Positions 30,781 to 40,990 of a stretch of 64,000 nt of DNA are shown here, piece after piece. The position numbers and the translations under genes are program-made. A model generated the notes under the pieces. The model made no database searches. It saw only the letters and a program-made list of their open reading frames with translations, and was not told the DNA's origin. The stretch covers positions 6,294,658 through 6,358,657 of the forward strand of contig NC_088655.1 of NCBI RefSeq assembly GCF_964019385.1. Direction: 5' to 3'. The number at the start of each line of letters is the position of its first letter. The first letter of the stretch is position 1. The stretch is from Sycon ciliatum (Eukaryota; Porifera; Calcarea; Leucosolenida; Sycettidae).

Positions 30781-30899
30781 CTGATGAGTAAAGGTAACAC
30801 CGGCAATGGCATAGGGAGTTCTGGATCATTATCAATGAAGATTTCTTTGGGAATTGATGAACAATTTCCTTGGAGACAAGAATGCAATTTTCACTAGTA

Positions 30900-31415
30900 T
30901 ACTTTCATGCCTGATCATCAGGTGAAATACAGGCAAAATTCAATGAACATGGCATGGCGAATGTTGTGTGTAAGTGTGTGTGCTCGTGCATGTCCAGGAA
31001 TGTTGAGCCCACACACGCAGGCGTACACACGTGTGTGCGCGCATGAGAGCATTGTTGTTGTACATAACTAGTCCATCACATTTACATGATAGTGGAGTTC
31101 AGTAGGATATTGACGTTTCGGTTTGAGACAATTTGTCTTTGGTTATCTTCCCCTTTCTATGTTTATTACATAAACTTGAGACTCCCAAGTTGGGTGGTCA
31201 GTTGTTTTGCGTCGTCGAGTTGTAGTAAGGCCGGTATGTCCAAGAGTCTTACTATTTTCGCCATCATCCAGTAACTTCAGGCATTTTTGTTGCCGTGGCG
31301 CGTAGCTCGTGCTCTTCTTCGTTGTGCTTTCCTTTGCACCTTGGAGAATTGTTGGAGCTAGGAGTCAGGTCGCCGAATGTCTCAGTAAACCTTGTCAGTT
31401 TTGTGCCATTTTGTC
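30900..31415. other. No gene recognised
   Basis: Apart from short TGTG-rich runs near 30965-31045 I see nothing that recurs or codes. Confidence 0.4.
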
Positions 31416-31705
31416 GCGCTCACTGACTGTATAAGATCTGGTTACGTTAGTGGACAGTTTGTCAGAACTCGTAACATTTTGTCCTTCTTCTTTTCACAAT
31501 AATACATTATAATTCATTGTTCTTGCTCTCATTTGTTCGTGCCGCTATATCACCTTGGTGATGCGGAAGGAGACAACGTACGGGAGAAGGTACGTCACGA
31601 TATGAAGAGAAGGCACAGAAGTATACTCCCAAAAAATATTTAACTGCTTAATTCTTCTTTCTGCTCATACAAAAACGAGAAAGCATCAGGGATAATCTGA
31701 CTTAC
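31416..31705 (-). other. Intron-like flank of ankyrin exon 3
   Basis: Closely related to 16860-17232 beside exon 1, from GACTGTATAAG to the splice donor. This shows exons 1 and 3 were duplicated with their intron. Confidence 0.65.
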
Positions 31706-31804
31706 ATCATCCTTTGGTTCCAACGGATGTCCAGAATTAAGTAGATAATCTACTACGGAAACATGACCTTTCTCTGCTGCAATATGTAATAGTGTCTTAC
31801 CATC
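31706..31804 (-). CDS. Ankyrin-repeat exon 3 (33 codons)
   Basis: Minus strand: acceptor CTACTTCCAG, 99 open bases starting DGKTLLHIAAEKGHVSVVD, then donor GTAAGTCAG. The ankyrin core is complete (TLLHIAA, GH, VDYLLNSG). It is phase 0 at both ends. Flanks match exon 1 on both sides. Confidence 0.72.
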
Positions 31805-31829
31805 CTGGAAGTAGCAGCAACAACAAAGA

Positions 31830-31927
31830 AAAACCATGTCCACATATACCCACGAGCATATACATGTTGATGCACACGCACACATGAACCCACGCACATA
31901 CTCATGCATGAACGCACACACACACAC

Positions 31928-31967
<40 letters not shown>

Positions 31968-32109
31968 ACATCCCAAAACACACGCATAAATACATACACA
32001 CACCTCAGACCCCAGACCTCAGACCTGCCCAACACAGAAGCAATGATAGCGAACAGCTACGTTAGACACAGCAACTAGTGCTGGGATTACACACACACAC
32101 ACACGCACG

Positions 32110-32170
<61 letters not shown>
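31830..32170. repeat. CA/TG microsatellites, two tracts
   Basis: ACACAC runs at 31915-31990 and 32083-32168 are separated by a short unique piece. A CAATGATAGCGAA string occurs on both sides (32040 and 32206). Confidence 0.95.
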
Positions 32171-32258
32171 TGATCTTGACCTTGATCTTGCCCATTGCGT
32201 ATGCAATGATAGCGAATGTCGTAAAGTTCAAGTGAGAACGCGAGCGCAGAACTTGGCA

Positions 32259-32490
32259 TGTCGTTTCAGGTCTCCTGGTCGACGAAACGGGCGACCACGG
32301 ACACAGAGAAGAGGATCAGGAGCGGGCTGTGGCGGCGGAGTGCTACTCGCAACTCGTCTCCAGCCAGGACGATCTTGGCAACTCTCAAGCCAGGTGGTCA
32401 TGCCGAGGTCCGCAAGGTCAGTCGACATCACATCTCGCCACCTCTTCTCCGGGCCGTGACGAGGACGGGGGCCAGGCAGCTCACCGAACA
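32259..32490 (-). pseudogene. C-terminal scrap of a non-LTR retrotransposon
   Basis: The minus-strand frame reads GPEKRWRDVMSTDLADLGM, WLESCQDRPGWRRV and then a zinc-finger-like end CVRGRPFRRPGDLKRHAKFC. This order (basic KRWRD block, DRxxWR block, terminal Cys/His finger) is familiar from the end of some non-LTR retrotransposon pol proteins. Only about 75 residues remain. It lies inside the CA/TG tract and is absent from the sister unit at 17541. Confidence 0.6.
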
Positions 32491-32499
32491 CCAATTGCG

Positions 32500-32765
32500 C
32501 ACGCACACACACACACACACACACACGCACATCTACTACAACACACAGCAATTTGCGGTACTGGGGAGTACCGGCCACCAGAGTGAGAGGCTACGGAGAG
32601 AAATGCGTAGACATGGCCGAAGCAGAATGTTGGCGGAGCCAAGTTTCTACGAGAGAGGATTCAGGGTCGGCCGGGTAGACACTGCCGGAGCAGAATGTTG
32701 GCGGAGCCAAGTTTCTACAAAAGTCTGCGTCCGAGGGACGACCCTGAGTAGCTGGAAATGAACGT
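32500..32765. repeat. Short CA tract and repeat shared with 17541-17770
   Basis: Contains a (CA)n run at 32504-32526 and then the sister copy of 17541-17770. A 66-bp unit with GCAGAATGTTGGCGGAGCCA is repeated in tandem (from 32622 and 32690). Confidence 0.75.
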
Positions 32766-32989
32766 GGCCAACACCTCATTTATTCACTTTATCAAAGTGA
32801 ATTAGTGATGAGAAAAGGGAGGTGGGATGGTTTAAAAACACTACGAGCAAACAAGACTGATTCAAACACAGAACGGATAAGGAAATATATAGCCAGGCAA
32901 ACTCTGGCAAGACACGTCGAGTGCGACGTCAAACGAATGTCGCATGTCGCCCACGTTGCGCGCCACATACAAATGCCATGGTGACGCCG
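32766..32989. other. No gene recognised
   Basis: Nothing recognised before the Gyp-5 fragment begins. Confidence 0.4.
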
Positions 32990-33480
32990 ACGTGGTGAGC
33001 TGCCAAGTATCTACCTCGCAATCCGGCATTTTCAGCATCACTTGGAGGGCCGTTCATTCCATATCCTGACAGACCACAAGCAGCTGACATTTGCTATTAA
33101 TCTGTCCTCTTCACGTCATTCACGTGAGTTCTCGTGAGTTTCGTCAACTGTTGTACATTGCCGAGTTTGCGACCGACACTCGCTACATGATTAGCTAGGA
33201 GAATACTGTCGCTGATGCTCTATCCCGCCCTGACGTTGATGCTGTTAGCCAATCGCACGCTGTTGATTTCACCGCTTTTGCCACTGCCCAAGAGACTGAT
33301 GCTTAGTTGGCTACCTACATGTCGAAGCCTGACTCACCACTCAAGCTCCAGCGTCTTCCAGTGCCCGGCAGTACCTCTCTGCTTATCTGTGACGTGTCTA
33401 CCGGTGTAGCTCGCCCATTTGTGCCGCCTTAAATTTCGCCATGATATATGTGTGTCTATCCACAGTCTCGAGAGACAACT
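32990..33480 (+). pseudogene. Gyp-5 pol: RNase H to integrase start
   Basis: Readable blocks are LEGRSFHILTDHKQLTFAI with an RNase H aspartate, then a tether region ending VADALSRPDVDA, and PLPG-like and CDVSTGVARPFVPP blocks leading to FRHDIYVSIHSL, the start of the integrase region. Stops lie near 33195 and 33303. The fragment lacks gag, protease and RT. Its blocks differ from Gyp-1 to Gyp-4 and resemble a widespread Ty3/gypsy type of invertebrates and fish, by memory of the family only. It is interrupted after 33480 by SINE-like material and resumes at 34021. Confidence 0.75.
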
Positions 33481-34020
33481 CACCAGCTATTATCAATGAA
33501 GTAATAATTGTCACCTTTCTGTAGCGCATCCTATCGATCACAGCTTTTCTGCTCTGCAACATTGTTCTTCAAGATTCTGAGCTTTCTGTTTGTCTTTTTC
33601 TTTATCATCATCCTGAATGAAACAAGTGAAGTAGGCATTCCCGCTTGCATGGCGATAGTGCGTATAATAATAAAAAAATAAAAAATCACGGTTCGCGTGA
33701 GACTCGGCTGGAAGCCGGGTTTTCCGCATCCGTAGGAACGCCACCACCCTTCAAGGATCAAGGCGCAGATGCAGCTCCTAAAGCGGTGGGAGGTGAGTAG
33801 ATCAGCTCACCAGCAAGTGGTCAAAGACCGAAAATCCCATTCACTGCATCCATGTTTTCCTTATTCCAGGCCACGAGTTCCCAATTAACTGTGGGTCGCA
33901 GCACGGCTGGAAAAAATCCTTCCCCTTCCAAGCAGGCAGGCATAGTGGGATGGTCTAAGACCATGATTGAGAAGCAGAGGGTACCAGGTTCAAATAATAT
34001 TAAATAATAATAATAATAAT
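33481..34020. mobile_element. SINE/MITE cluster inside Gyp-5
   Basis: The Gyp-5 integrase is split here. 33680-33780 carries the core shared with the insert at 22829 (CCACCACCCTTCAAGGATC). 33821-33935 is the SINE-1 body in minus orientation. 33937-33999 is the SINE-1 head in plus orientation, ending at GGTTCAAATAA within the B box, followed by a TAA run (34001-34020). At least two insertions or a fold-back rearrangement are needed. Confidence 0.65.
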
Positions 34021-34980
34021 CCACAGTCTCCGTCATCCTGGTGTTCGTGCTACCCGGTTTTGCTCGCTTTGTTTGGCCATCTATGCAGAAGGATATTGCC
34101 ACTTGGACCAAGGCCTGCGACTCGTGCTAGCGAACTAAGGTCCAGCGTCATACCCACTCTGCTATTGGTAGCTTTCCTGTGCCGGCTCAGCGTTTTGATT
34201 CCATCCACATCGATGTCGTTGGTCCTCTTCCTTCATGCACCGGAAATCGTTATCTCTTGACGTGCGTTGATCGATTCACCCGGTGGCCTGAGGCGTTTCA
34301 ATCCCCGATGCCACTGCATCCACTGTTGCGTCTGCCTTAGCTTCAGGCTGGATTTCCCGGTTTGGTGTACCTTGTTCTCTTGTCACAGATCGTGGTGCTC
34401 ATTTTCAGTCGGCCCTCTGGAACAGTTTGATGAAGCTACTGGGATACCAGCGTAAGCGCTATACCGCCTACCATCCCCAGTGCAATGGTTTAATTGAGCG
34501 ATTCCATCGGCATGTCAAGTCATCACTCCGGACTCTCTCTCTGACTCAACTCACTGGCTCGAAGCGCTACCGCTTATTCTGCTCAGCATCCGGACATCGA
34601 CAAAGCCTGATAGCAACTGTTCAACGTCAGAACTGGTCTACGGTACAACGCTGCGCCTTCCTGGTGAATTCTTCCCATCTAGTTCCCTGACTCCTGCCAG
34701 CGACCGCAGTGATTACGCATCTCATCTGTCTACCTTCCTGCGGTAGATCCGTCCTCTTCCCGTCCGTACTAGCATGAATCCTGTCTATCTGCCCAGCGAT
34801 TTGGACACAGCCGCTGAAGTGTATTTGCGCCGTGACGCAGTTCGGCTACCACTCCACCCGCCGTATGATGGTCCTTTCCCCGTGGTCAAGCGCACTCCCA
34901 AGTACTTCACTCAGCGTATCAATGGTATGGACCAGACTGTCTCTGTTGATCGTGTTAAGCCTGCGCATTTGCTTGATTGA
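34021..34980 (+). pseudogene. Gyp-5 integrase and C-terminus
   Basis: Integrase blocks appear in broken frames: HIDVVGPLP with the first catalytic aspartate (about 34205-34235), VTDRGAHF with the second (about 34385), and NGLIERFHRH with the glutamate (about 34485). The C-terminal part (34774-34977) is open and reads YLRRDAVRLPLHPPYDGPF and VSVDRVKPAHLL, a common ending of Ty3/gypsy integrases. Frameshifts at about 34120, 34300 and 34540 disable it. Confidence 0.8.
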
Positions 34981-35163
34981 CTTGCTGCGCTGGGCATCAT
35001 CCGCTTTCCGCTACTAGTGTTTCATACTGTACTTCTTTCCTGTATTTTTTGATTTCTTATCATTCCCTTGATTGTTCCCGCGCTCGTTCTCTTGGTGGGA
35101 ATACTATGGCAGTACGACTCTAGACTCGGACCTTGGGCATATAATTTAATACTTATCATGAAC
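34981..35163 (+). other. Gyp-5 3' untranslated region or LTR start
   Basis: It follows the Gyp-5 stop. A TGGTGGGAATAC purine-rich part near 35093 could be the polypurine tract. At 35164 the Gyp-2/BEL-a block begins abruptly. Confidence 0.4.
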
Positions 35164-35242
35164 TCGCATCAGCAACTTTAATTTCCCTTTTCTAAATTCG
35201 TCATGCATGTTTCTTATTCCTCATGCTTGTACATTTGGTTTG

Positions 35243-35475
35243 TGTCCTATCCTGTATCATGTTATCCTTTCACCCATTCACGACATAGTCCTTCCCCTGC
35301 CTGTCGCCATGTATAGACGGTACGTGACCTCACACTACCCCCGTGCTACGTACGATTCCATGCTCTGCTGGGCATGGCCTCCCTGACTCTTCACTATGAT
35401 TATCTACACTCATCTGTCTGTAAAATAAACCACTTCCTTATGTCAGTGCATGGCACAACATGGTGTCAAAAGTTA
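35243..35475 (+). mobile_element. Gyp-2 5' LTR and primer-binding site, copy 2
   Basis: The 218-bp LTR (35243-35460) matches 12874-13091 closely, and TGGTGTCAAAAG follows at 35461. The shared sequence already starts at 35164 (matching 12795), outside the LTR, so the two copies arose by copying of genomic DNA and not by two separate retrotranspositions. Confidence 0.85.
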
Positions 35476-35503
35476 GTCAACCAGGTCTACACTTCGAGTA
35501 GAA

Positions 35504-36379
35504 ATGGCCAAGCTCGCGCCGCCTGCAGACTTTGATTTCTCCATTCCAGATGCCTTGCCGGCTTGGAAACGCAGGTTTGTGGGATATTGCCTCGCCTCAG
35601 AGCTCAACGCGAAAGACGAGAAAGCACAAATCTCTACGTTGCTCTACTGGCTGTCCCCAGAGGCCGAAACTGTCCTCGATCAACTGGTATTTGACGCCTT
35701 TGGAGACGAGGACAAGCATGACAAGGTCATGACGAAGCTGGACGCATACTTTACGCCAGCACTGAACGTGTTTCACCAGAGGACCATTTTCCAACAGTGC
35801 GTCTATCTGCCAGGAGAGTCCGTGGAAGAATTTGTTCGGAAACTTCACGCCGTAGCGAAATTCTGTGACTTCGGTGACCAGAAGGACAACAGAATTCGAG
35901 ATCGCCTCGTGGCTCACCTTCTGGATCGTCAAGTCGCCAAGGAGCTGCAGCAGATTGAGCCCACAAAACTCACCCTCACGGATGCAGTTCTCAGGGCCAG
36001 GCAGGCCAAGAAAATCTCCGGAGACGTTGCAGCACAAGCCGCCAGGCCGCAAGTCAATGCTGCATCCCGCTTTGGAGGAAAGCAGCAAGATGCAAGGAGT
36101 CGTCTCCAGCGCAGTGACATTCCATCGAAGCCTGCATTAACGCCGTCCATGCAGAGGAAGAGCGGCACTACATCTTCAACAAGTCCGTGGTGTGGCCACG
36201 CTGGTTCGCACAAGAGCAACCGTTCTGCGTGTCCTGCATCTGGTCGCAAGTGTAATTCATGCGGAAAGAAGGGCCACTTCGCCGCCGTCTGTCTTTCCAC
36301 TCCAGCAACCACGCGTGGTGCCAGAGCTGTCACAAATGAATCCTTGCGTCCCCGTCGCCACTCATGGGTGTTGTGGTAG
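35504..36379 (+). CDS. Gyp-2 gag, copy 2
   Basis: This 291-residue frame differs from the copy at 13135 at only a few residues, for example K/E after LPGESV and changes near the end. It has the same capsid-like region, the same CCHC knuckle (CNSCGKKGHFAAVC) and the same frameshifted ending. No complete Gyp-2 pol is attached. Confidence 0.85.
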   Translation: MAKLAPPADFDFSIPDALPAWKRRFVGYCLASELNAKDEKAQISTLLYWLSPEAETVLDQLVFDAFGDEDKHDKVMTKLDAYFTPALNVFHQRTIFQQCVYLPGESVEEFVRKLHAVAKFCDFGDQKDNRIRDRLVAHLLDRQVAKELQQIEPTKLTLTDAVLRARQAKKISGDVAAQAARPQVNAASRFGGKQQDARSRLQRSDIPSKPALTPSMQRKSGTTSSTSPWCGHAGSHKSNRSACPASGRKCNSCGKKGHFAAVCLSTPATTRGARAVTNESLRPRRHSWVLW

Positions 36380-36418
36380 AGCTGTCATCCAACACCAGTC
36401 CTTCCCAGTCAACTGACC

Positions 36419-36640
36419 TGGTCAGTAAGTCAGCCTGTTTGCTCGACAAATTTGATATTCAAGATCGACACAGGTGCTGATGTATCGTGTATCATGCACT
36501 TCACTAACAGAATCTCGAACAACGCCCTGTACTCACACCATCCAGTACCAAACTCCTTGGTCCATCTGGTGCACCTCTATCCATCAAGGGTCAGTTCACT
36601 GCAGACACCATGCACAAGAGTGAACAGTTCTCTGTGGAGA
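36419..36640 (+). pseudogene. Gyp-2 retropepsin fragment, copy 2
   Basis: Same structure as 14050-14270: FKIDTGADVSCI with the DTGA motif, a frameshift, then direct passage into BEL-a at about 36640. Confidence 0.75.
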
Positions 36641-38394
36641 TCGGAAGGAACAGCACTACGAAGTCGGCCTGCTCTGGAAGTCGGCGGAGCGTCCAGCCGA
36701 CAACTATGCGCAGACCATGGCAACGGCGTCGCGACTTATGGCAAGGCTCGACCGCAACGGCCGGCGGGCGCTGTATGACGACGTCCTTCTGTGCGAGTAC
36801 GGTGAGCTGGGCGCGATCGAGCTTGAGCCGGACCCGTCGACGGCGGGATACTACATGCCGCATCATGCAGTATTCAAGGCCGAATCCACGACGACGAAGA
36901 CGCGCGTTGTTTTCAATGCGTCCGCGTCACAGGCCGGCTGTGAGTCGTTGAACGCTCTGCTGGACCCGGGCCCGTCGTTACTACCGAGCTTGGCAGGCTT
37001 GCTGATTCCGTTCCGGGAACAGTCGGTCGCCGTGCAAACCGACATCAGGAAGGCCTGCGTTATGATCGGTATGAAGGAGGCCAACCGGCGCTATCTCCGA
37101 TTTCTGTGGAGCGATGCGTCAGGCAAGATGCAGGTCTGGCGACTGGCGAGGGTGCCGTTTGGGGTGAATTGTTCACCGTTTCTGCTCACAGCAGTGCTGC
37201 GGACGCACCTGGAGTCCGCGCTGGAGCATGCTACGCCGACCGAGGCAGACGTCTTTGGCCGGTTGCGCGACAGTCTGTACGTCGATGACTGCATCGCCAG
37301 CGTGCAAACGAATGACGCGGCACGCCAGTTCAAGAAGATCCGCACCGCGTGCCATGGATCTGCGGAAGTGGAAGTGCAATGTTTCGCTTGGAGATGACGA
37401 GGTACAGTCGAGCGGCAAGGTGCTCGGTCTCTGCTGGAATGGCGAAGAGGATTCGCTTCGCATTCCGGTGCCTCCAGACTGTGACGATCCGACGACAAAG
37501 CGCCAGCTGCTGCACTGCGTGGCCAGCCTGTAAGACCCTCTCGGGTTCGAGTCGCCGTACGTCCTGCAGGGAGAGCTGTTCCTCAAGGAGCTATGGCAGG
37601 AGGCTGTCGCGTGGGATGACCAGGTGGCTGCAAGCATGCAGGTGCTGATCCGGCGATGGTGGGGAGAGAGGACAGCTCTGCAGCACCAGCCACTGCCGTG
37701 CTACCTCAGCTGCAGCGCCGAAGCAGTGGTACATCTGTTTGTCGACGCCTCTGAGAGCGGGTTCGGCTGCTGTATCTACGCCACGTGGCCCAGAGTCAGC
37801 GAGCTGGTCTTCAGCAAAGCCAAGGTTGCTCCGATGAAGCAGCAGACCCTGGCACTGATGGAACTGCAGGCAGCATTTGTCGGCAGTCGCTAGCTGCATT
37901 TCGTCGCAGGAGAGGTGCGCCTGGCTATCAAGGAGACGCACGCTTGGTTGGATTCGATGACGATGCTACAGTGGGTCGCCGGCCAACCCCATCGCTGGCG
38001 AACGTACGTCGCCAACCGGGTCAGCGAAATCCAGGACGTATCCAACGGCCTCGGAATGGAGTGGCATCACTGTCCAGGCAGCGACAACCCGGCCAACCTG
38101 GCAAGTCGTGGTGCGACACTGAAGGAGCTGCATCAATCGAGCTGGCAGCATGGCCCCGCCTGGCCAATATGACCAACAGTAGAGTGCACCGAATAAGAGT
38201 TACCGGTGAAGGTGAATGTCGTCACCGCCAGCTTGGAGCCCGAGCAGCGCTGGTGGTCGCGCTTATCAAGGTGGCCACGCTTGCTGGGAGTCGCCAAGTG
38301 TCTGCTGAGCTGGCGTCCCCAGAGCCGCCCACCGTTGTCGACTCAAGATCTGGAGAGACGAGCCAGGGCACTCGTGTTCCAGAAGGTGCAGCTG
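36641..38394 (+). pseudogene. BEL-a RT and RNase H, copy 2
   Basis: Sister of 14271-15893. It keeps YYMPHHAVFK, QTDIRKA, PFGVNCSPFLL and YVDD (37278-37289). It has extra damage: a deletion of about 14 bp near 37346 shifts the frame, and a stop appears near 37531. The TAG after FVGSR is shared with copy 1. It extends further than copy 1: after the RNase H end it reads KVNVVTASLEPEQRWWSRLSRW to a LSTQDLERRARALVFQKVQ block, the usual lead-in to BEL integrase. At 38394-38395 it joins BEL-b gag in frame. Confidence 0.85.
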
Positions 38395-39312
38395 AAAGAC
38401 TGCTCTCACAGCAAAAAGTGTGAGGTAGATGGCTGTCAGGAGCCACACCAATCTCTGCTTCATCACGCCCCCAGGTCATACGTGATGAATGCCACCCATG
38501 ATATATCCGCTGACGAAGCGCCGGCCGATGCAACAGACTCAACCGATGCGGCGGAATCTGTCAGCGCAACGGCCACACGGAATAATGTATTGCTCCGTGT
38601 CATGCCGGTCACACTGGAAGGACCCAGTGGAACAGTTGAGACCTCAGCACTGTTCGACGAGGCATCCACAGTGACATTGATCAACGCAGACCTGGCACGG
38701 CGCCTAGGCGCTACTGGGCCCAGTGACCCTCTGTCCCTGAAGTGGACCAACGGCATCACACAGGAGGACAGAGCGAGTGAGAGAGTCAACCTCACTATCC
38801 GTACTAGCAGCTCTGCATCTTTCGTCCTCACCAATGTGCGGACTAGGCAAGGCCTAACTCTAGCAGCGCCACCGGTCGATCTGGACAAGGTCAAGAGCAA
38901 GTGGGGCCACTTGCACGGTATTGACCTGTCGAAGTGTAACGGCTCACCACCGCAACTGCTGATTGGTCAGGACCACGGCCACCTGACTGTGGCACGGGAA
39001 GTTATTGAGGGACCGCCCAATGCTCCCATGGCATCCCGGACCAAACTTGGCTGGGTCATCCATGGCAGCCTCTGCGGACAGCTTCGCAATCGAGTGGACC
39101 CGCACATCACGTTGACTATGTGGGAGAAGTCCGACCATGACACTCTGAACCAGTTGGTCGAGGACAGATTCACCGTAGAGAACTTTGGCGTAAAGCTGTG
39201 CGCAAAAACACTGAAGTCGTCAGCGATTGCTCACGCTGAAACGTTGCTACAACATACGAGCAAATGGATCGATGGCCGCTACGAGACGGGCCTGCTGTGG
39301 AAGCAGGACTGA
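38395..39312 (+). pseudogene. BEL-b gag end and aspartic protease
   Basis: The sequence starts inside a zinc knuckle (KDCSHSKKCEVDGCQEPHQSLLHH), with the CxVxGC...HxxLLH pattern of BEL/Pao gag. The protease follows: SALFDEASTVTLINADLARRLG, where related elements usually have D(S/E)GS and here the glycine is alanine. Then comes the lead-in to RT (IGQDHGHL, KLGWVIHG). A TGA at 39310-39312 ends the frame just before the RT. The frame is continuous with BEL-a upstream. The first part of gag, the leader and the 5' LTR are missing. Confidence 0.82.
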
Positions 39313-40158
39313 CCACAGCTCCCAGGAAGCTATGACATGGCATTCGGTCGCCTCCGTCACCTGGAACGGAAGATGGATGCCCAGCCAGAATTTGCAGCCA
39401 AGTACGAGTCCAAGGTCAATGACTACCTGAAAAAGGGACACGCGCGCAAGCTCTCACCCGATGAAGCTACCAACATCAGCGGCCTTACCTGGTACCTACC
39501 GCACTTCGGGGTGTACAAAGTCAACAAGCGCGGCAAATTGAGATTTTTTTCTACGCGGCTGCAAAATCGCTGGCACAAGTCTGAATGATGCGCTAGTCCA
39601 GGATCCAGACCTACTTAATTCTCTGGTTGGTGTCCTACTCCGCTTTCGACAATTCAAGGTAGCCTTCGGCGAAGACATCAAAGAGATGTTCCACCAAGTG
39701 CATATCCGGGCAGACGACCAGTCGGCACAGTGTTTTCTCTGGCACGGTAACCGCCGCCATGGCGACCCTGAGCAATACTGCATGCAGTCCATGATCTTCG
39801 GTGCTGTTTCATCGCCCGCATCAGCGCAGTATGTGATTAAACACAACGCACAGCAGTTCGCTACTCAGTACCCAGAGACGGCCACCGCTATCCAAGAGGA
39901 CTACTACATAGATGATTACTTCGATAGCCGCAGTACAGAAGCTGAGGCAACCAAGATGGTGGCTCAGAACAGAGAAGTTCAAGCTCGTGGTGGGTTCAAG
40001 GTGTGTAACTGGGTGAGCAGCTTGCACACTGTCCTCAGAGCATCGCCTCAGAGCTCCGCGCCGTGGGTGACGTCACGTTCACCGCCAACACTGAGCTGCC
40101 AGTGGAGCGTGCGCTAGGGTCGAGGTGAAACCCGAACAGTAACCGCTTCCTGTTCACC
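39313..40158 (+). pseudogene. BEL-b reverse transcriptase
   Basis: RT blocks: MAFGRLRHLERK, LTWYLPHFGVYK, then a frameshift at a T7 run (39543-39549). FKVAFGEDIKEMFHQVHI holds the motif A aspartate, followed by GAVSSPASAQYV and YYIDDYFDS with the YIDD catalytic box (about 39905-39916). Another frameshift and stops occur near 40030-40140. The YIDDY form and FHQV block are typical of BEL/Pao. Confidence 0.85.
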
Positions 40159-40990
40159 GTGCATCCATCACGCCTCAACCAGCTGTCCGATTCGTCATTA
40201 CGCCCAACCAAAAGAGCGGTCCTGAGTCACGACATGTCCGTGTTTGATCCACTTGGTCTGTTAGCTGGGGTCACAGTGCCTGCCGGAGTATTGCTGCAGG
40301 ACGTACGGCTCAGTGGCATCGGCTGGGATGATGAGCTCCCAACTAGTCTACTAGCTCGGTGGCGTTCGTGGTGCCAACAGCTACTCGACTTCAACAAGTT
40401 TGCACTGCCCAGGTGCTACTCAGTCAAGATCCCTGGATCCCTGGATCCCTGCATGTCTTCTGTGATTCAAGTTCGAAAGCATTCGCAGCAGCTCCCTACC
40501 TCAGTGCCGAAGATTTGGAGGGCATCGAGAGTTGCCTAGTATCAGCCAAGGTACGTGTGGCACCACTGAAGCCCATGTCTATCCCACGTCGGGAGTTGCA
40601 AGCAGCCGTACGCGGCGTCCGTCTTGCCCAGATGTTGAGAAAAGAGCTCAGAATCGAATGGCAGCTTACAGGGTTCTGGACCGATTCGAGAACCGTCTTG
40701 CAGTGGGTACAGTCCGATGCCCGGCAGCACAAGCCATTCGTGGCTCATGGCATCGAAGAGATCCTAGAACACAGCACGGCAAAGGACTGGCGCTGGGTGC
40801 CGACAGCAGAAAACGTCGCCGATGATGCTACTCGGTGTCTCTCTGTTGAAGAGCTCTGTGAGGGAAGATGGTGCAAAGGCCCTTCATTCCTGCGAACACT
40901 CAAGTTTGAGTGGCCACAACAGCCATCGCCCCCAGCAACAGCCACCACTGACCCAGAGCGGAAGTCCGAGTTCGCTACTCTAACCGTTCA
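40159..40990 (+). pseudogene. BEL-b connection and RNase H
   Basis: FDPLGLLAGVTVPAG and LSGIGWDDELP form the Pao-type connection region. RNase H follows with HVFCDSSSKAFAAAPY, SIPRRELQAAVRG, FWTDSRTVLQWVQ and WRWVPTAENVADDATR, the usual acidic residues. A duplicated CTGGATCC string near 40435-40450 accompanies a frameshift. The remainder of this frame is open to 41153. Confidence 0.85.
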
